Of a stretch of DNA of 64,000 bases, positions 15,757 through 23,984 are shown in pieces. Each line of letters opens with the position of its first letter. The stretch's first letter is position 1. Origin of the DNA: Methylotenera_A sp031422335 (GTDB lineage Bacteria > Pseudomonadota > Gammaproteobacteria > Burkholderiales > Methylophilaceae). Location: the NCBI GenBank assembly GCA_031422335.1, contig JANOQW010000034.1:1-64000 (forward strand). Reading direction: 5' to 3'. The position numbers were made by a program, and so were the translations under genes. The notes beneath the pieces are model-generated. The model made no database searches. It saw nothing but the letters and a program-made list of their open reading frames with translations, and was not told the origin of the DNA.

Positions 15757-16638
15757 ATGCAAAAAACTGCTGCCGCATTAAAAGCGCAAACGCTGTCTGA
15801 AGCGTTGCCTTATATTAAAAAGTTTTTCGATAAAACCATCGTGATTAAATATGGTGGTAACGCCATGACCGACGAGCATCTCAAAAACTGCTTTGCGCAA
15901 GATGTTGTCTTACTAAAACTGGTTGGGATGAACCCAGTGGTGGTGCATGGCGGTGGGCCGCAAATTAACGAAATGCTAGATAAACTGGGCAAAAAAGGTG
16001 AGTTTATTCAAGGCATGCGCGTCACCGATGCCGAGACCATGGACGTGGTAGAAATGGTGCTGGGCGGGCAAGTCAATAAAGAAATCGTTAACTTGATTAA
16101 TCGCCATGGCGGTAAAGCGGTCGGTTTAACGGGCCAAGATGGCAATTTTATTCATGCGCACAAACTGCTGATGGAAGACCTGAATGACCCAACCAAAATG
16201 ATTGACGTTGGCCAAGTAGGCGAAATTACTGCGATTGACCCGAGCATTATCAACTTTTTAGATTCTGGCGATTTTATTCCTGTGGTCGCGCCGATTGGCG
16301 TGGGCGAAGATGGTGATACCTACAATATTAATGCTGATGTGGTGGCAGGTAAGCTAGCCGAAATTTTAGGCGCAGAAAAACTAATTCTACTCACTAATAC
16401 ACCAGGCGTACTGGATAAAAATGGCACGCTATTGACTGGCTTAACCCCAAAACAAATTGATGACTTAGTGGCTGATGGCACACTAAGCGGCGGCATGCTG
16501 CCAAAAATATCTTCTGCACTGGATGCTGCGCGTAGCGGTGTAAAAGCAGTGCATATTATTGATGGGCGGGTGGAACACGCATTGTTACTAGAAGTATTAA
16601 CTGACGAGGGTGTTGGCACTTTAATTAAGGCGAAGTGA
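15757..16638 (+). CDS. argB: N-acetylglutamate kinase
   Basis: Second step of arginine synthesis: phosphorylates N-acetylglutamate. The 293-residue product has the amino-acid-kinase fold with KTIVIKYGGNAM (ATP-binding Lys) near residue 28, VVVHGGGPQINEMLDKLG, and the C-terminal GGMLPKISSALDAARSGV. The ATG at 15757 gives the family N-terminus; a TTG at 15745 is in frame but unlikely. No clear Shine-Dalgarno is seen. The length and N-terminal helix fit the arginine-sensitive hexameric type, which is inference. It is followed after one base by the HAD gene. Confidence 0.96.
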   Translation: MQKTAAALKAQTLSEALPYIKKFFDKTIVIKYGGNAMTDEHLKNCFAQDVVLLKLVGMNPVVVHGGGPQINEMLDKLGKKGEFIQGMRVTDAETMDVVEMVLGGQVNKEIVNLINRHGGKAVGLTGQDGNFIHAHKLLMEDLNDPTKMIDVGQVGEITAIDPSIINFLDSGDFIPVVAPIGVGEDGDTYNINADVVAGKLAEILGAEKLILLTNTPGVLDKNGTLLTGLTPKQIDDLVADGTLSGGMLPKISSALDAARSGVKAVHIIDGRVEHALLLEVLTDEGVGTLIKAK

Positions 16639-16639
16639 T

Positions 16640-17275
16640 TTGTCTAAAATCTATATTTTCGATTTAGACGACACGCTCCACAACGCCTCTGCACATATTT
16701 TTCCCGTGATGAATCGTGCCATGACGCAGTACATCATGGATGAACTCAAGCTGAGTGAAACTGACGCGCAGGAGCTGCGCAGACATTATTGGCGCATTTA
16801 TGGCGCAACATTAAAAGGCCTAATGCGTCACCACGGTGTGGATGCTTACCACTTTTTAAAACAGACGCATGGTGAAATGGATTTACCCAATATGGTCATT
16901 CAAGTAAAGCGCCTGCGTGACTTGATAAATAGGCTGCCCGGGCGAAAGTGTGTGTTCACTAACGCACCGCGCGAGTACGCGATTCGCGTATTGCAATTGA
17001 TGGGAATTGATAATTGTTTTGAGTTGGTGTTTAGTGTGGAAAGTACAAAGTTTCATGCCAAACCTAGTGTGCGCGGCTTTCAAATGTTGCTTAAAACTTT
17101 AAAGGCCAAACCCAAAAATTGCATTATGCTAGAAGATAATTTACCTGCGTTGATGACCGCAAAACGCCTAGGTATGCAAACCATTTGGGTGACCAAAAAG
17201 TTGCACAAACCAAATTTTGTGGATTACCGCATTAATTCAGTGTTAGCGCTCACTCACCTTCTATGCTCACCTTAG
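16640..17275 (+). CDS. HAD family hydrolase, pyrimidine 5'-nucleotidase type
   Basis: A 211-residue haloacid-dehalogenase phosphatase. Motif I is IYIFDLDDTLHN at the N-terminus (nucleophile Asp, followed by Asp two residues later), motif II is CVFTNAPR near residue 94, and motif III/IV is K plus CIMLEDNLPALMTAK near residue 160. The cap is helical. It resembles the SDT1/YjjG-like pyrimidine 5'-nucleotidases often found between argB and slmA in betaproteobacteria. Start TTG 16640 has AAGGCGAAG upstream within the argB end. Confidence 0.85.
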   Translation: MSKIYIFDLDDTLHNASAHIFPVMNRAMTQYIMDELKLSETDAQELRRHYWRIYGATLKGLMRHHGVDAYHFLKQTHGEMDLPNMVIQVKRLRDLINRLPGRKCVFTNAPREYAIRVLQLMGIDNCFELVFSVESTKFHAKPSVRGFQMLLKTLKAKPKNCIMLEDNLPALMTAKRLGMQTIWVTKKLHKPNFVDYRINSVLALTHLLCSP

Positions 17276-17277
17276 GC

Positions 17278-17283
17278 TATAAT
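17278..17283 (+). promoter_or_regulatory. candidate -10 box for slmA
   Basis: A perfect TATAAT lies 50 bases before the slmA start, immediately after the HAD stop codon. No good -35 is seen at the right spacing, so this is tentative. Confidence 0.4.
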
Positions 17284-17332
17284 AAAAATTAATAACTAAA
17301 ATTAACAAGAAAAAATATTTAAGGGGAATATC

Positions 17333-17902
17333 GTGGCAACCGACACCAAAATAAGCCGCAAGCAGCAAATATTAGAAACGCTGGCGCATATGTTAGAGCA
17401 GCCCAAGCGTGAAAAAATCACCACCGCAGCACTCGCCGCTAGGCTAGATTTAAGTGAAGCGGCGCTATACCGCCACTTTGCCAGCAAAGCGCAAATGTTT
17501 GAAGGCTTAATCGATTTTATCGAGCTTTCAATTTTTGGTGTTATTAATAAAATTACCACTGACGAAAAAGATGGCGCAAAACAGGTGCAACTTATCGTGA
17601 ACATGCTGCTAAAATTTGCCGAGAAAAACCCTGGCATGACGCGTGTGCTGATTGGTGACGCACTGGTGAACGAAGAAGAACACCTGCAAACGCGTATTAA
17701 CCAGCTTTACGATAGATTAGAAGCTTCACTTAAACAAAGCCTTAAAATTGCCGTAGCGGCCTCTGGCAAAAAAATTATGCCCGAAGCGCAAGCTAACTTG
17801 CTGATTTGCTATGTGATTGGTCGCTGGCATCAGTTTGCAAAAAGTGGATTTAAGCGCAATCCAACCAATCTGGCGCAGCAACAGTTAAGTCTACTGAGTT
17901 AA
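17333..17902 (+). CDS. slmA: nucleoid occlusion factor SlmA (TetR family)
   Basis: DNA-binding protein that blocks FtsZ ring assembly over the nucleoid. The 189-residue product has an N-terminal TetR helix-turn-helix (KITTAALAARLDLSEAALYRHFASKAQMFEGLIDFIE, about residues 26-65), which is highly characteristic of SlmA, and an all-helical C-terminal domain. Start GTG 17333 is preceded by AAGGGG. Its partner FtsZ is encoded 6 kb away in this window. Its binding sites would lie around the chromosome and are not identifiable here. Confidence 0.93.
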   Translation: MATDTKISRKQQILETLAHMLEQPKREKITTAALAARLDLSEAALYRHFASKAQMFEGLIDFIELSIFGVINKITTDEKDGAKQVQLIVNMLLKFAEKNPGMTRVLIGDALVNEEEHLQTRINQLYDRLEASLKQSLKIAVAASGKKIMPEAQANLLICYVIGRWHQFAKSGFKRNPTNLAQQQLSLLS

Positions 17903-17915
17903 TAAGGAGGTTTTT

Positions 17916-18572
17916 TTGAGGAAAAACTATGTACTTATTGATTATGAAAATGTCCAAATAAAATCACTTAACCTTCTTAAAGATGAGCAGTTCCAAGTAA
18001 TGATATTTCTTGGAATTAACAACACCAAACTTTCCACAGGGTTTGTTTTGTCCAAGGAGGCATTGGGTGAGCGGGCTGAATATATACGTTTAGAGAAAGC
18101 AGGTGAGAACGCTTTAGATTTTCATATTGCATACTATCTAGGACAAATAGCATCAAAAGATGAGTCTGGTTACTTTCATATTATTTCTAGAGATAAAGGT
18201 TTCGACCCACTCATAACACATTTAAAATCAATAGGAGTTTTCTCAGCGCGTTCCGAATCAATTGAACAAATGCCATGTTTTTCTCAAGGGAATACGAGCC
18301 TTAAAACTGAAAAGAAGACACCTAAACCAAAAACTATTGAGCCAGTTAAAGTAAGTGAAAATGGTAAGGTAGCGATTAAGCATCTTGTAGGATTGAAAGC
18401 CTCTAAACCACGCAAATTAAAAACACTTAAAAGCACCATACATGCCAAGCTAGGAAAAGATAATTCAAATAGTAAAATTGATGAAATAATTAGTGAATTA
18501 ACTAAGCTAAAATACCTGGTGCTAGATAACCAAAAAGTTAGTTATAAACTCCCAGCTAAACTTGGTTTTTAA
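17916..18572 (+). CDS. NYN/PIN-like domain protein
   Basis: A 218-residue protein. Residues 1-125 look like a PIN-like/NYN nuclease fold: VLIDYENVQ at the start (acidic metal ligand), LDFHIAYYLGQ in the middle (Asp) and IISRDKGFDPLITHLK (SRDKGFD, the last acidic cluster). Residues 125-160 are a Lys/Pro/Thr-rich linker and the C-terminal 60 residues look like a small winged-helix nucleic-acid-binding segment. Start TTG 17916 has AAGGAGG five bases upstream. It overlaps the 3' end of cca by 17 bases. Codon use (ATA, AGA, AAA-rich) is more AT-rich than its neighbours, suggesting later acquisition. Ribonuclease activity is inferred from the fold. Confidence 0.78.
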   Translation: MRKNYVLIDYENVQIKSLNLLKDEQFQVMIFLGINNTKLSTGFVLSKEALGERAEYIRLEKAGENALDFHIAYYLGQIASKDESGYFHIISRDKGFDPLITHLKSIGVFSARSESIEQMPCFSQGNTSLKTEKKTPKPKTIEPVKVSENGKVAIKHLVGLKASKPRKLKTLKSTIHAKLGKDNSNSKIDEIISELTKLKYLVLDNQKVSYKLPAKLGF

Positions 18573-19776
18573 ATCCCGCTACTAAGGCTTCTAATCTCGC
18601 TTCAAACACTGCTACTTTAATCTTTTCAGGTTCAATATGTTGTTTCGCAATCGCGCCAGCATCTATGCTGGAAGCGGCTTGCAGGGCAGTCAAAATCAAG
18701 TCTGTTTCTGGCAACGCACAATTTTCCAAACCTGTTCTGCCGCGGCTGTCACATTCGCAGGCTTTTAAAAAATCGTTGAAACGTTCAGGTTGGCGAATCG
18801 CATCCAGTTCGATTAAAAACTCTAACAATGTATCTGGTCGCATGTTACTTGCTTGATGCAATTTGCCATGAAACTTGGCCACCATCACGGCCAACTCCCT
18901 GCAATCATTCGGCACACGCAATCTTTTACAAACGTCTTTAAGCAAGTACACACTTCGCGCCTCATGCCCGATATGCCTAGGCAGAATATCCGCTGGAGTT
19001 GTACCTTTGCCAAGGTCGTGCACCAACGCGGCAAAGCGAATAGGCAGGTTAAAGTGTTGCTTAGCGGCATAATCAATCACCATCATCACATGCACACCCG
19101 TATCAATTTCGGGGTGATGTTGCGGCGGCTGTGGTACGCCCCAAAGTTTATCTAGCTCTGGCAGAATTTTTTGTAGTGCGCCGCAACTACGCAATACTTC
19201 GAACATACGGCTAGGCTTTGCTTCCATCAAACCTTTGCTAATTTCTTGCCAAACGCGCTCTGGCACCAGCGCATCCACCTCGCTGTTTTGCACCATTTTT
19301 TTCATTAAAGCTAAGGTTTCAGCTGCAATGGTAAAATCGCTAAACCGTGCAGAAAAGCGTGCCGCACGTAGAATGCGTACTGGGTCTTCCATAAACGCAT
19401 CGCTGACATGCCGCAGTGTTTTAGATGCGATATCGGCACGACCATTGTGCGGATCTATCAATTTACCATCAGCATCTTTGGCAATGGCATTCATCGTAAA
19501 ATCACGGCGCGCTAGATCTTCATCTAATGTCACATCAGGCGCGGCATGCACCGCAAAACCTTTGTAGCCTGCACCGGTTTTGCGCTCGGTACGTGCCAGC
19601 GCATATTCCTCGTGCGTTTTGGGGTGTAAAAATACTGGGAAGTCTTTACCAACTGGCCTGTAACCCGCATCCAGCATGGCTTGTGGCGTGGTACCTACCA
19701 CCACGTAATCGCGATCTTTTACAGGTAAACCGAGCAGCTCATCGCGTACCGCACCACCCACTGCATAGATTTGCAT
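18556..19776 (-). CDS. cca: CCA-adding multifunctional nucleotidyltransferase
   Basis: Adds and repairs the 3' CCA of tRNAs. The 406-residue product has the class II nucleotidyltransferase head (VGGAVRDELLGLPVKDRDYVVVG, residues 6-28; metal ligands in RDY), DEDLARRDFTMNAIA, and DPVRILRAARFSARF. A C-terminal HD domain (ALVHDLGKGT near residue 250) is present, as in the gammaproteobacterial multifunctional form with phosphatase and phosphodiesterase activity. The C-terminal ALQAASSIDAG is encoded by a half-copy of the window's palindromic repeat. It converges with the NYN gene. Confidence 0.95.
   Translation of the reverse strand: MQIYAVGGAVRDELLGLPVKDRDYVVVGTTPQAMLDAGYRPVGKDFPVFLHPKTHEEYALARTERKTGAGYKGFAVHAAPDVTLDEDLARRDFTMNAIAKDADGKLIDPHNGRADIASKTLRHVSDAFMEDPVRILRAARFSARFSDFTIAAETLALMKKMVQNSEVDALVPERVWQEISKGLMEAKPSRMFEVLRSCGALQKILPELDKLWGVPQPPQHHPEIDTGVHVMMVIDYAAKQHFNLPIRFAALVHDLGKGTTPADILPRHIGHEARSVYLLKDVCKRLRVPNDCRELAVMVAKFHGKLHQASNMRPDTLLEFLIELDAIRQPERFNDFLKACECDSRGRTGLENCALPETDLILTALQAASSIDAGAIAKQHIEPEKIKVAVFEARLEALVAGFKNQV
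18668..18689. repeat. half-copy of the palindromic repeat inside cca
   Basis: On the minus strand GCCCTGCAAGCCGCTTCCAG carries one complete arm (GCCCTGCAAGCC), then diverges. It is read in cca as ALQAAS, the same phase as the full copies. It may be a deleted copy or chance. Confidence 0.35.
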
Positions 19777-19789
19777 TGCTTATTTTTTC

Positions 19790-20755
19790 TTATCTGCGCG
19801 CATTAATGGCGCGGCCAGCAGCAGTTCGAAAGCCATCGTAAGCACCACGTGGGCTAGTATCGAGCAAATATTCTGGCACAATCACTTCTAACGCTGTTGG
19901 CACAACATCAAGCTCAGGCGCCGTCGGCTCGCTACAAACATTATCTACCTGCATGCTGCGAATATTATCGCGTGTCATTAGTTTAATCGGCATTAACTCC
20001 AACATGAAACCTTGCGCCATGGACAAGCTATCATTCAAGCCAATAATAGGTCGTTGCATATCCAAAATATCCATCACTTTTTGTACCAACTCACGCAAAG
20101 TGTAGATAGTTGGTCCACCTAACTCGTAAGTTTTACCATACGTGGCTGTATTTTCTAGCGCATTCACAAAACATTGCGCTACATCTTCTACCCAAATTGG
20201 CTGAAATTTTGCATTTGGTTTTGCCAGCGCAATCACGGGCAGATACTTGACCAAATTGGCGAATAGCGTGATAAAACTATCGCCACGTCCAAAAACAACA
20301 GACGGCCTGAAAATGGTAATGTCGAGCTTTTTGCTAAACTCATTCACCGCTGCTTCGCCCGCAGCTTTACTTTTAAGGTACTGGCTAGGCGCATGGTTAT
20401 TGGCTTGCAGGGCACTCATGTGAATAAGCCTGCTAATACCCAACTCTTCGCACAGTTGCGCTACGCGGCGTGGTAATTGGTGGTGGATTTTCTCAAAACT
20501 ATTTTTGCTGCTTTCATGCAAAATGCCAACCAAATTAATCACCGCATCGCTGCCTAGCAGTGCATTTTTCAGTGCATGATTATCTGCAATATTACAATCA
20601 ACTACTTGCACATTCGGCAGCAAAATTAAGTGTTTAGCCGCCTCACGTCGGCGCGAAAGCACTTTAATTTGGTAGCCTGCTTGGTCTAGCTTGGTGACTA
20701 AAGCACTGCCCACAAAACCAGCGCCGCCTAAAATTGTAATATTTTTAATCGTCAT
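19790..20755 (-). CDS. NAD(P)-binding epimerase-like protein (complex I NDUFA9-like)
   Basis: A 321-residue extended short-chain dehydrogenase of the atypical NDUFA9/YbjT-like group. The N-terminal ITILGGAGFVGSALV gives the NAD(P)-binding Gly motif; KVLSRRR follows beta 2. VINLVGILHE, HMSALQANNHAPSQYLKSKAAGE and IFRPSVVFGRGD are the family's later landmarks. The Tyr-x3-Lys pair is present as YLKSK. The SALxA...SPS-like stretch is encoded by a copy of the palindromic repeat (20381-20413). The C-terminus is basic. Role unknown; relatives associate with respiratory complex I or act as sugar-nucleotide or quinone-linked reductases. Confidence 0.82.
   Translation of the reverse strand: MTIKNITILGGAGFVGSALVTKLDQAGYQIKVLSRRREAAKHLILLPNVQVVDCNIADNHALKNALLGSDAVINLVGILHESSKNSFEKIHHQLPRRVAQLCEELGISRLIHMSALQANNHAPSQYLKSKAAGEAAVNEFSKKLDITIFRPSVVFGRGDSFITLFANLVKYLPVIALAKPNAKFQPIWVEDVAQCFVNALENTATYGKTYELGGPTIYTLRELVQKVMDILDMQRPIIGLNDSLSMAQGFMLELMPIKLMTRDNIRSMQVDNVCSEPTAPELDVVPTALEVIVPEYLLDTSPRGAYDGFRTAAGRAINARR
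20381..20413. repeat. palindromic repeat copy inside the epimerase-like gene
   Basis: On the minus strand: GCCCTGCAAGCC-AATAACCATGC-GCCTAGCCAG. The left arm is perfect, the centre differs from consensus at one base and the right arm is diverged. Read as ALQANNHAPSQ at about residue 115, with no apparent length change relative to the family motif as remembered. Confidence 0.65.
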
Positions 20756-20773
20756 ATTTTTAATAGTAAAAGG

Positions 20774-22783
20774 TTATTCTGTTGCAAGCGTTTGTTCTGC
20801 TGGCGCTTGTTCTAATGTTGGTAAATTGGATTCTATTGGTTCTGATGAGTTCGCAATTTCACCAAACTTGCTGGGGATAATACCCAATCTTTTTTTAAGT
20901 GGCATCGGTTTTAAACCTAATCTTGGCGCGTATAAGTGTGCGTTTGCCATTACCTTTTGCACGTAAAGTCGCGTTTCGCTAAATGGAATAGTCTCTGCAT
21001 AAATCGCACCTTCTAGCGGGGTGTTGCCCATCCATTTTTTGGCGCGGCTTGGCCCTGCGTTGTAAGCGGCGGTAGCCATGGTTTCTTGGCCATTCATCAG
21101 CTCTTTGGTATAGCCCATGTAAAAAGTACCCAGCGCAATGTTGGTGTCTAGCTGATTAATCATGCCATGATGGTAACCGCTCACACCCGCGCGACCCGCT
21201 ATCCACTTGGCTGTGGCAGGCATTAGCTGCATCAAACCGGCCGCACCCACGCCAGATTTTGCATAATGCATAAAGCGGCTTTCTTGCCGCGTAATGCCAT
21301 ATACCCAGGCCTCATCCACTTCGTTATCTGCCGCCGAATCTTTCATTAAATCGCGATAAGGTGTAGGGTAACGCAGCGCAAAATCGTGCGTTTCGGTGGT
21401 TTTATCGGCGGTAATAATGGCCAAATCGTACCATTTTTTGCGTTGCGCAAACTCTGCTGCGGCTAGCAATTGGTTGTCGTCAAAATCTTTACTGGCATGT
21501 GCCCATTCAGTTTTAGCTTCCCATTTTAAATCAACGCGTTGCAGCGCCTCTACGCGTTGGAACGCTTCGATACTGGCAATTTCAGCCACTTCTTCGTCTG
21601 TTACTTTGTGTGTATTCAGCGGTGCAGACATGGCACCCGCCAATTCATCTTGTGCTAGCCAGCCATAAAAATGCCGCTCGGTAGAAAGCTTGGCAAACAA
21701 GGTATTGGCTTCTAACATTTTATTCTGGGCCTTCAGTGCGCGTGCTGTCCAATAGCGCCAAGCGCCTTCTGCTGCTTGGTCTGGCGCCATCTTAGAAGTG
21801 GCGCTGAGTAACGCATCCCAATTTTTTTCGCGTAGTGCAGCGCGCGCAAACCAAGCCAACTCATCTTTATTCAGTACAGAATTGTCTGCACGTTTGTACC
21901 ATTGCAGCGCCTCTGGCTCGTGGCGCTGCGCCGCCTGCCAGGCTAGCCTGCCATAAAAATAGCTTTTATCTTCTGGCTGAAATAAATTAGCCACCTTGTT
22001 AAATGCAGTTAATGCTTGCTGCGAATTGGTTTTGGCTAGGCGATTCAGCGCATATAAATTGAGTTCGCGACCTAATCTTGTATTAAACGAAATAGTCTTT
22101 TTAGCCAACACCGTGCTGGGGCTGCTGTAAGCTTTATCGATTAATTGATGATGAACTGCGGTAAAAGTTTTAGAGCGCTTGATAATCGATTTTGCCAGTG
22201 CAACGCGGTTATCGGCCAAGGCCAATCTTAACCTTGTAAAAATATCTTCCTCTGTCAGCACACCATTAGCTTGCATGCGGTCATACAGGCTGGCGCAGTT
22301 GCTCGCTTGCTCTTTTGGTTGCATCCATAATGTTTTCACGCCTTCCAACACAGATTCGTCGCCTAAAACGGCGCTAGACTCAGCCGCGTAACAGGCAACG
22401 GCGTTATCTTCTAATTGGTAGCTTGAAATCTCACCAGAGAAGCTTTCCCAATCTTTATTTTTGGCCAGTTTTTTTAGGTATTCGCCGCGCAGTCTGTCGG
22501 CAAACGGATAATCACTATAATCGTTGATGAAATCTGTCACTGTTTGATTGTCGGCATCTTCTAAATTTAGCAACATCAGCCAGTAATCGGCATAGGGCGC
22601 CAGCAGGTAATTTTGATTTTGTAAAGCTTGTACATGCTCAGATAACGCAATAGCGTTTTTTCTATCATAGGCTGCACGTGCTTGTAAAAATTCGCTATCA
22701 CCTATTGCAGCATGTGCGCCAGGAGCCAATATCCATGCGGCTGCCAGGGCCATTAAAAAATTCTTTAATTTAAGCCTAAGCAT
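20774..22783 (-). CDS. slt: soluble lytic murein transglycosylase
   Basis: Periplasmic muramidase-like enzyme that cleaves peptidoglycan to 1,6-anhydromuropeptides. The 669-residue product has a signal peptide (residues 1-25), a long superhelical alpha domain with repeated helices, and a C-terminal SLT domain. The SLT domain has YGITRQESRFMHYAKSGVGA (catalytic Glu in QES), GLMQLMPATAKW and TAAYNAGPSRAKKW. The hydrophobic part of the signal peptide (ALAAAWILAPGAHA) is encoded by a copy of the palindromic repeat at 22716-22751. Transcribed in the same direction as lpxC and a small membrane gene just upstream. Confidence 0.94.
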   Translation of the reverse strand: MLRLKLKNFLMALAAAWILAPGAHAAIGDSEFLQARAAYDRKNAIALSEHVQALQNQNYLLAPYADYWLMLLNLEDADNQTVTDFINDYSDYPFADRLRGEYLKKLAKNKDWESFSGEISSYQLEDNAVACYAAESSAVLGDESVLEGVKTLWMQPKEQASNCASLYDRMQANGVLTEEDIFTRLRLALADNRVALAKSIIKRSKTFTAVHHQLIDKAYSSPSTVLAKKTISFNTRLGRELNLYALNRLAKTNSQQALTAFNKVANLFQPEDKSYFYGRLAWQAAQRHEPEALQWYKRADNSVLNKDELAWFARAALREKNWDALLSATSKMAPDQAAEGAWRYWTARALKAQNKMLEANTLFAKLSTERHFYGWLAQDELAGAMSAPLNTHKVTDEEVAEIASIEAFQRVEALQRVDLKWEAKTEWAHASKDFDDNQLLAAAEFAQRKKWYDLAIITADKTTETHDFALRYPTPYRDLMKDSAADNEVDEAWVYGITRQESRFMHYAKSGVGAAGLMQLMPATAKWIAGRAGVSGYHHGMINQLDTNIALGTFYMGYTKELMNGQETMATAAYNAGPSRAKKWMGNTPLEGAIYAETIPFSETRLYVQKVMANAHLYAPRLGLKPMPLKKRLGIIPSKFGEIANSSEPIESNLPTLEQAPAEQTLATE
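22716..22751. repeat. palindromic repeat copy inside the slt signal peptide
   Basis: Plus strand GCGCCAGGAGCC-AATATCCATGC-GGCTGCCAGGGCC. On the coding strand it reads GCC CTG GCA GCC GCA TGG ATA TTG GCT CC, giving ALAAAWILAP within the export signal. The centre matches the consensus exactly. Confidence 0.78.
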
Positions 22784-22797
22784 ATTAAAAGCGCACC

Positions 22798-22980
22798 TTA
22801 AAACCTAATCACACGCGACATGAGATACAGCACCAACATAGCCGCCAGCGACAAGCCAAGATATTTGATGGTGACTAAAATATAATCGAGATATTTTTTA
22901 TTTTTGGTGGTGACATAAGCTGCCAGCAGCACAAACATAGCAATCAGCAACAGCATTAACACTAAGCGCAGTATCAGCAT
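22798..22980 (-). CDS. small two-helix membrane protein
   Basis: A 60-residue protein with two predicted membrane helices (about residues 2-23 and 38-57) joined by a basic loop TTKNKKYLDY. It sits between lpxC (2-base gap) and slt (14-base gap) on the same strand, which supports it being a real translated gene. No known domain is recognised. A role in the envelope is suggested only by position. Confidence 0.65.
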   Translation of the reverse strand: MLILRLVLMLLLIAMFVLLAAYVTTKNKKYLDYILVTIKYLGLSLAAMLVLYLMSRVIRF

Positions 22981-22982
22981 GT

Positions 22983-23921
22983 TCAGCTAAAATGCGGCAT
23001 TAAACTAGGCGTAAAAAATGCCGTTTGCTCTTGAAAGCCTGTCGGCGCTTCTGCGATATTATCAAAAGTGGCATATTCCCAAGCAGTTTCATCCGCCAAC
23101 AATGCGCGCAGCAAAGCGTTATTGAGCGCGTGGCCAGATTTATAAGCTGTAAACGCACCCAATAAAGGATGACCGAGCATATATAAATCGCCAATGGCAT
23201 CTAATACTTTGTGCTTGGCAAATTCGTCTTCGTAACGCAAGCCATCGGTGTTTAAAATGCGATATTCGTCTAGCACAATCGCGTTATCCAAACTGCCGCC
23301 ACGCGCTAATCCATTGGCGCGCAGGTATTCTACCTCGTGCATAAAACCGAAAGTTCTAGCACGGCTGATTTCTTTAACGTAAGTATTATCGGCAAAATCA
23401 ATTTTGACATTGCTGCCCGAGTTTTCAAACACAGGATGCGCAAAATCGATAGTGAAATCCATTTTAAAGCCGTGGTAAGGCTCAAATTTCACCCATTTAT
23501 CACCGTCTTGAATCTCAACTAACTTGTTGATTTTTATGAATTTTTTAGCAGAGTTTTGCTCTGTAATGCCCGCTTGTTGCAGCAAAAATATAAACGGGCC
23601 AGAGCTGCCATCCATAATGGGAATCTCTGACGCCGTTACTTCGACAATAATATTATCTACACCCAAACCCGCTAGCGCAGACATTAAGTGCTCCACGGTG
23701 GCAACGCGCGCACCATTGTGTTCTAGGGCAGAACACATGCGCGTATCACGCACCGCATCAGGTGTAGCCTTAATACTTGGCGCACCGGGCAAATCGGCAC
23801 GCACAAATACAATACCAGCATCGATTGCGGCAGGCCTTAAAGTCAGTGTGACTTTTTCACCGTTGTGCAAACCAACGCCAGTGGCACTGACCTGTTTCTT
23901 TAAAGTTCTCTGCTTTAACAT
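22983..23921 (-). CDS. lpxC: UDP-3-O-acyl-N-acetylglucosamine deacetylase
   Basis: Zinc enzyme for the committed step of lipid A synthesis. The 312-residue product has the two-domain LpxC fold. VATVEHLMSALAGLGVDN (zinc His near residue 78), FVRADLPG, SRARTFGF, KHKVLDAIGDLYMLGHPLLGAFTAYKSGH (zinc His/Asp and the catalytic His) are all visible. The ATG at 23921 gives the usual MLKQRTLKKQVSATGVGLHNGEK start. It is the last gene of the dcw cluster, as in most proteobacteria. Confidence 0.97.
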   Translation of the reverse strand: MLKQRTLKKQVSATGVGLHNGEKVTLTLRPAAIDAGIVFVRADLPGAPSIKATPDAVRDTRMCSALEHNGARVATVEHLMSALAGLGVDNIIVEVTASEIPIMDGSSGPFIFLLQQAGITEQNSAKKFIKINKLVEIQDGDKWVKFEPYHGFKMDFTIDFAHPVFENSGSNVKIDFADNTYVKEISRARTFGFMHEVEYLRANGLARGGSLDNAIVLDEYRILNTDGLRYEDEFAKHKVLDAIGDLYMLGHPLLGAFTAYKSGHALNNALLRALLADETAWEYATFDNIAEAPTGFQEQTAFFTPSLMPHFS

Positions 23922-23984
23922 CTAATTAAACCCTGCACTTAAGTCCTTATTACTATTTAAAGCATTTTAAACCTTTACAGACGA

